64,000 nt of DNA from Norana najaformis (taxonomy: Eukaryota; Annelida; Clitellata; Crassiclitellata; Hormogastridae), in assembly GCA_964023275.1 (NCBI GenBank), contig OZ029914.1, positions 36,010,424-36,074,423 on the forward strand, given 5' to 3'. Both the position numbers and the translations under genes were made by a program. A model generated the notes under the pieces. The model was not told the origin of the DNA, did no database searches, and was given only the letters and a program-made list of their open reading frames with translations. Of the stretch, positions 59,521-64,000 are shown piece by piece (within the stretch, counting starts at the first letter, position 1; every line of letters begins with the position of its first letter).

Positions 59521-60282
59521 TTCGGTCTGTGATTGATACCGGTACGTACAGTACCACCGATTTCCTCCTGATCTCGAAGATGATGACACGGTTGGATTAG
59601 GGACTCCGCATTATTCTCCTGAGGCATCACGTGTCAATTCAGAAATCGTCGACTCGCTGTATGATGTGGATTGCTGCCGTTCGAATATAATCTTTCAGTA
59701 CACTGTGACGATGCATAAAGTGGCCAAGGACCTACTTCTCCGACGATATTTTTATTCCTTCTATCCCTTCTTCAGGGCTAACTAGGTAATCTTGCGAATG
59801 CGTTGCTATCTTCTTCGGGTCAAACCATCTCCTCTGTCTCCTGCTCCAACCGTTAATTGGAGCCCACATGTCTCACCCCGTGATTCTCATCTTCTGTATG
59901 CATTTTCGGTCTGTGATTGATACCGGTACGTACAGTACCACCGATTTCCTCCTGATCTCTAATGATCAAGTCTGGAGAATGGAGAAGGGCGACGCCATAA
60001 GATGTGGTCAAACACTGGACGTACTACTACTACTACTACTAAAGATAAGCGAAAGACAAGAGAGCACCTGGCGAACAGAAAGAAAACAATTTCGCCCTCT
60101 TGCGAATGAAACTTAAGAAAAACGCAATCCTCAACATAGCATCTTCAGACGACTAGCTAACAACCACAGCTAACCAAAGAGGTATGTTGTTAGGCACTCT
60201 TAACTAATAAGATGATAGTTATTATGCAGTCGCAGCTAATGAGGTATAAATAATTACGCAATATCAGAGCTTAATATATTTG
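59521..60282. repeat. Composite templated insertion in C2
   Basis: C1 runs straight through the equivalent site (AATATATTTGCGCTTGATG near 44228). C2 has three blocks: 59521-59640 matches about 61587-61702; 59641-59967 matches about 61325-61645; 59968-60282 repeats 59210-59520. After the third block the normal sequence resumes with GCGCTTGATG. Confidence 0.8.
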
Positions 60283-61108
60283 CGCTTGATGTTAAAGGAA
60301 GGCAGTGATATCCGTATAACCTATTATTTAATTAAAGTTTGGAAAGCCTCTGGTGAGTCTTCTGAAGAAACCCAGTTTGAATCTATGTTTACATTTATAA
60401 TTACAACACTTTAATTCTACGACAATTTGGCGTTTACAGTACATATCGGTAAAAAGGAAGCAATCGGGCAAATTCTGATAATTGGGTGTTAAAATAACAC
60501 GCGGAAATAAATAGTTTCCTGAAAGTCAAGTTCGTTTGGCCGATATTGGGCTATTACTTAATCGCCAGTTGCCATCACTAGCTGTAAGCTTAGGCTTAAT
60601 AGGAGTGCCTGCCTGCGTTGTAGAATTGCTTTTGAATGAAAGTTTGCAGAAGAAATCTCATAAATTCTTCTAGAATTCTGGACAGACAAACTAAACAGGT
60701 GCAGACTTTGTGCTGTAGATCTATACGCTACATGATGTTTGGAACGACATGTAGCTTCTGGGTTTTGTTCGAGAGCCCTAGACGCTTCAAAGACCATCAT
60801 CATGGGAGCCCTGTCACTTAGTCGATTTCGATAAAGCACGGCGGCCAGTTCTGGTGATATAATACTTTGGTGTCCTTTTTTCGAGGGTGGTAAGGGTACT
60901 CGTACTGGTACGTGGATTTTGATCTTCATATTAACACTGACTTTCTTCCGAGTCTCTGCTGCTCTATAACATAACTTTCTCGAAAAGGACTTCTTTCTGA
61001 AGTTGTCGCCTCCCTTGCAGCGTCTGCTCTTACTCCATCTGCTTCTGTTCTTGTTGGAACATCGCCTTGTCGACTCCCGTCCCTTTTTCCGCTGTGATTC
61101 GAGAAATT

Positions 61109-61399
61109 TTATGTTCTTGATTCTCGATGAGCTCCATGGCTCTTAGCATGCGCAATGTCAAACAGTTCTGCGATCCTGTCTAAAAACGTAACTTCTTTGG
61201 CTGTTTGAATCAGGGACTGACGACTCTTGTTTTTCTTCAGCCCCTGCCATTCATAGAAGTGTGGTTGTTCGGGCTTTCTGATCGAGTGTTGGCAATGCAT
61301 GATTGGAATTCTAGCGCGTGACCAGAAATCGTCGACTCGCTGTATGATGTGGATTGCTGCCGTTCGAATATAATCTTTCAGTACACTGTGACGATGCAT
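61109..61399 (-). pseudogene. hAT-associated open frame, N-terminal part, C2
   Basis: A 96-codon open frame: IRTAAIHIIQRVDDFWSRAR, then HFYEWQGLKKNKSRQ and FLDRIAELFDIAHA. It resembles the N-terminal region of a repetitive protein family common in invertebrate genomes, the same family as the C-terminal remnants in 31354-32372. No catalytic part is present. It is better preserved than the C1 copy at 45110-45440. Confidence 0.5.
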
Positions 61400-61589
61400 A
61401 AAGTGGCCAAGGACCTACTTCTCCGACGATATTTTTATTCCTTCTATCCCTTCTTCAGGGCTAACTAGGTAATCTTGCGAATGCGTTGCTATCTCCTTCG
61501 GCTCAACCATCTCCTCTGTCTCCTGCTCCAACCGTTAATTGGAGCCCACATGTCTCACCCCGTGATTCTCATCTTCTGTATGCATTTTC

Positions 61590-61740
61590 GGTCTGTGATT
61601 GATACCGGTACGTACAGTACCACCGATTTCCTCCTGATCTCGAAGATGATGACACGGTTGGATTAGAAACTCCGCATTATTCTCCTCAGGCATCACGTGT
61701 CAAACGTGTCGAGATGGACGTCATGATCGGCTGATGCATA
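61590..61740 (-). mobile_element. Non-LTR retrotransposon remnant at the start of C3
   Basis: Short piece of the remnant found in full at 36495-36930 (block CGGTCTGTGATTGATACC, then GATGACACGGTTGGATTAG). Confidence 0.45.
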
Positions 61741-63353
61741 AGTGCTGTGAGCGTTACACAGTCGCTGTTTGCTGAGCTGCGTTCAGACATAGAGTTAAGA
61801 AAATCAGGCTCATTGATATATGCACACATACAAACGTGGACAGGCGAATTGACCGACATTCAGACAAGCGATAGACAGTCAGCCAGCCAGCCAGACAAAC
61901 AGACAGTCAGACAGACAATTCTACGACCACGCCTCAGGGGACTGCTCTTGACTGAGGCGCTCAGAAAATAATAATTGGAGGTTCACATCTTGAATTAAGC
62001 GCTACATGTCTTTAATGCAGTAATCCAGTGTCAAGGCCACGAGACTTGCGAGTTTGAACAAACCCTTTCCAAATGGACACACGAGATTCATGCGAATTCG
62101 ATCAAACATCTATAAAGGGGCACCTATAAATATAACTCAAATGTCTGAAAAACATCGGTTATCACTGATTTTTAACTTCGGTTAGTCTTTGCGCAGCTGA
62201 TGCTCAAAGAAAACCTCAACGGTTGAAATATCTGTGGGATTGCCAGTAACAATAACAGCATTTCAATATCTGGAGATTAATTTGCTTTTCTCTTTAATAC
62301 ATTATCTCTGCTGTGATGTAGTATGTAGGTCTACTTGTTCCCAAGTAGGCTCGACCATATATCGCCACAAACACACGCAGCGAAATGTTCATCTTTGTAC
62401 AATGCATGAACAACCGTATAGGAAATTCTAATATGAATGTCTGGTCACAGTTGTTATTCAAAATAAGGCTGTACACATGTTTAAACATATATTTAAACTA
62501 AGTTGATGCAGGTTTTGTGTTGTATTGTGTTGAAATATATAGTTGCCTCTTGCCCCATAGTTTACATGTCTTTTCTGAATCGTCGTGTTGCTCGAGGACG
62601 GATAAGACGTCAGCAAATTACCTCTTCCAAAATAATTAGTGTTACAATGATAAGCATGTGGCATAAGTGTTCTTTCTCACAGGATGATCACTGTTTGATG
62701 TCACCGACTATTGGAAACAGACATTCAACCCGTGAGTTTCTATTTTCTGCGGTTCATTCATAGCAATGTTCCAAAACATCAACTTTAATACGATTTGTGT
62801 TTCTTCTATCTTTTTCCCAGCTTAATAAATGTTTGTGATATTGAGGACTTGTAGTACTTAGTAATTAATATTTTCCAGCCGTGAGCGTTATTTAATATTA
62901 GCAGATTTTGCCCATTTTGGCAGGAATCAGTTTAAACTTAAATCAAAATTCGTCAGCTACAATTACAGGCTACATAGAAAAAATAAAACAATTTGTATGG
63001 CGACTTTAGGAGTCTGTATCTTGTAAAAAAAACGAACGAGAGATTCAGCGAAGCTAACACAAAAGATGACTCTGGCGCACGATTGGTATATCTTTACTAA
63101 CGGTCTATATTTGTTGTTTCGCAATCAATGCTACAAAGTTCCAAAAATTACAGATGTTTGAGTTCAAAACAACTATGTTAACATAAGGTCACAATGCTTC
63201 GCTTTTGAAAGATTAACTATTTCATTTTCACGAAAACGATCTGGATATTGATAGTGACGCTAACTAATAAAACGGAAATGAATTAAGCTACTTCTTTAAA
63301 TAAAATAGTAACAGCTTCTACCGTAGGAAACATACACGAGCTTGTCAGCAGAG

Positions 63354-63742
63354 TCAATCCTGTTTGACGCATACCTGATCGATCATCTGCAAAGCCGTCG
63401 AGTTTCCGATAACGTTAATGACGCTCGTGACATTTCTCTTGCTCTCCTGGCGCTCTCTCCTGCAGAACTTCTGGCGAAGATACTTCTTTACTGGTTCCAA
63501 TTTAGCAGCGTAGATGAACGGATTGAGACAGACGTTCAAGAAAGCTACGAACACCGTGACGTAGCGGACATCGGAACTTAGTTTCTTCAGAATGTGCAGA
63601 TTAAAGAGAAAGAAGTAGAGACGATTTGGAAACCAACAGAGAACGAAACAGACCGAGATGATCAGGAACGTTTTGATGACATTCATTTGGGTTCGTATGG
63701 CCAACTGCTGAGCAGCGCTTTTCATCATATTGTTGAAGTTTA
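63354..63742 (-). CDS. GPCR-E exon 2 (TM6-TM7 and C-tail)
   Basis: Acceptor CTGCAG, phase 1 in; 389 bases, the same as in GPCR-C and D. Over the coding part it differs from GPCR-D exon 2 at very few residues (FLFNL for FLYNL, MIDQ for TIGQ). TM6 CWFP and TM7 NPFIY are intact. Exon 1 should lie beyond 64000, at about 65.9-66.5 kb if the GPCR-D spacing holds. Confidence 0.85.
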
Positions 63743-64000
63743 CTGCAGATAGAAAAAGAATATCATTCCATGCGCGCAAAACAATTCCTCTTGATCTCTG
63801 GCTTGGATGATAGAAAAGCAGAATGTAAGATGAAGAAACACACGAGGATCGTGTCAGACATTATTCGGACAAACGGATTCGATTGATTCATTAAATTAGG
63901 AGGGAATCTTTAAACACCTTAGCATGTTATCCAATATTGTTGAAAAGGAGAAACAAGTTCATTTATAAAAAAATTGAAAACCTTTTGGTATTTAAAACGG

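Larger units (their letters stand above)
45983..61535. repeat. Tandem segmental duplication, unit C2
   Basis: Second copy of C1. Compared with C1 it has a LINE insertion (51713-52713), a small insertion (54561-54743), a composite insertion (59521-60282), and it keeps about 640 bp (around 50717-51357) that C1 has lost at 37217. Confidence 0.88.
61590..64000. repeat. Tandem segmental duplication, unit C3 (cut by window end)
   Basis: Homologous to C1 from about 36752 and to C2 from about 50260 onward, so it starts inside the LINE remnant and lacks the VWA5A-like exons. It includes 61977-62900 (matching 50590-51520), an LTR-free site, and GPCR-E exon 2. Confidence 0.85.

Noticed and set aside
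61861..61915. CRISPR-like array from repeated CAGACAG/CAGCCAG units
   Set aside because: Short simple repeats without regular spacers, in animal DNA.

Overview
The window looks like nuclear DNA of an animal. Coding sequence is split by long AT-rich introns with GT-AG borders, and tRNA-derived SINEs, non-LTR retrotransposon pieces, a hAT-type DNA transposon and microsatellites are scattered throughout. Nothing identifies the species. A local array of short rhodopsin-class GPCRs, 5S- and tRNA-derived repeats and a VWA5A-type gene would fit a marine invertebrate deuterostome, but that is inference.

Layout. (1) 1-13.3 kb: two tandem copies (A1, A2) of a roughly 4 kb unit, each holding exon 1 of a minus-strand GPCR. 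GPCR-B is complete (exon 1 at 11110-11731, exon 2 at 8180-8544). GPCR-A has only exon 1 here, and its exon 2 should lie just off the left edge. (2) 13.6-34.6 kb: one plus-strand gene for a VWA5A-like protein (VIT domain, VWA domain with a complete MIDAS, conserved C-terminal module). Fifteen coding exons were read by hand. The 5' exon was not found, and a reading-phase gap before exon 13 suggests one more missing exon. The introns carry a LINE fragment, SINEs, a 5S-derived sequence, a pogo-like element and a 1,019 bp hAT derivative with a perfect 8 bp target duplication. (3) 32.4-46.0 kb (C1) and 46.0-61.5 kb (C2): two tandem copies of a 13-15 kb unit, with the start of a third (C3, 61.6-64 kb). 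Each unit carries a minus-strand GPCR (GPCR-C, GPCR-D, GPCR-E). C1 and C2 also carry the last three exons of the VWA5A-like gene, so those exons exist twice.

Genes. Every GPCR has the same plan: exon 1 codes TM1-TM5, a phase-1 intron falls in the third intracellular loop, and exon 2 codes TM6, TM7 and the tail. GPCR-B and GPCR-D read as intact receptors of 328 and 329 residues. GPCR-C has a homopolymer frameshift in TM5. A and E are cut by the window edges.

Most notable: a VWA5A-like exon that codes an Arg/Ser-rich tract in one frame and an acidic Gln-rich tract in another; hAT remnants at the borders of the 13-15 kb duplication, including the same target-site octamer beside the junction; intact duplicated terminal exons downstream of the VWA5A-like gene; a duplicated splice acceptor; a GC-AG intron; and a probable solo LTR present in C1 and C2 but absent at the same site in C3. 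I saw no CRISPR array, operon, bacterial or viral gene, or rRNA operon.
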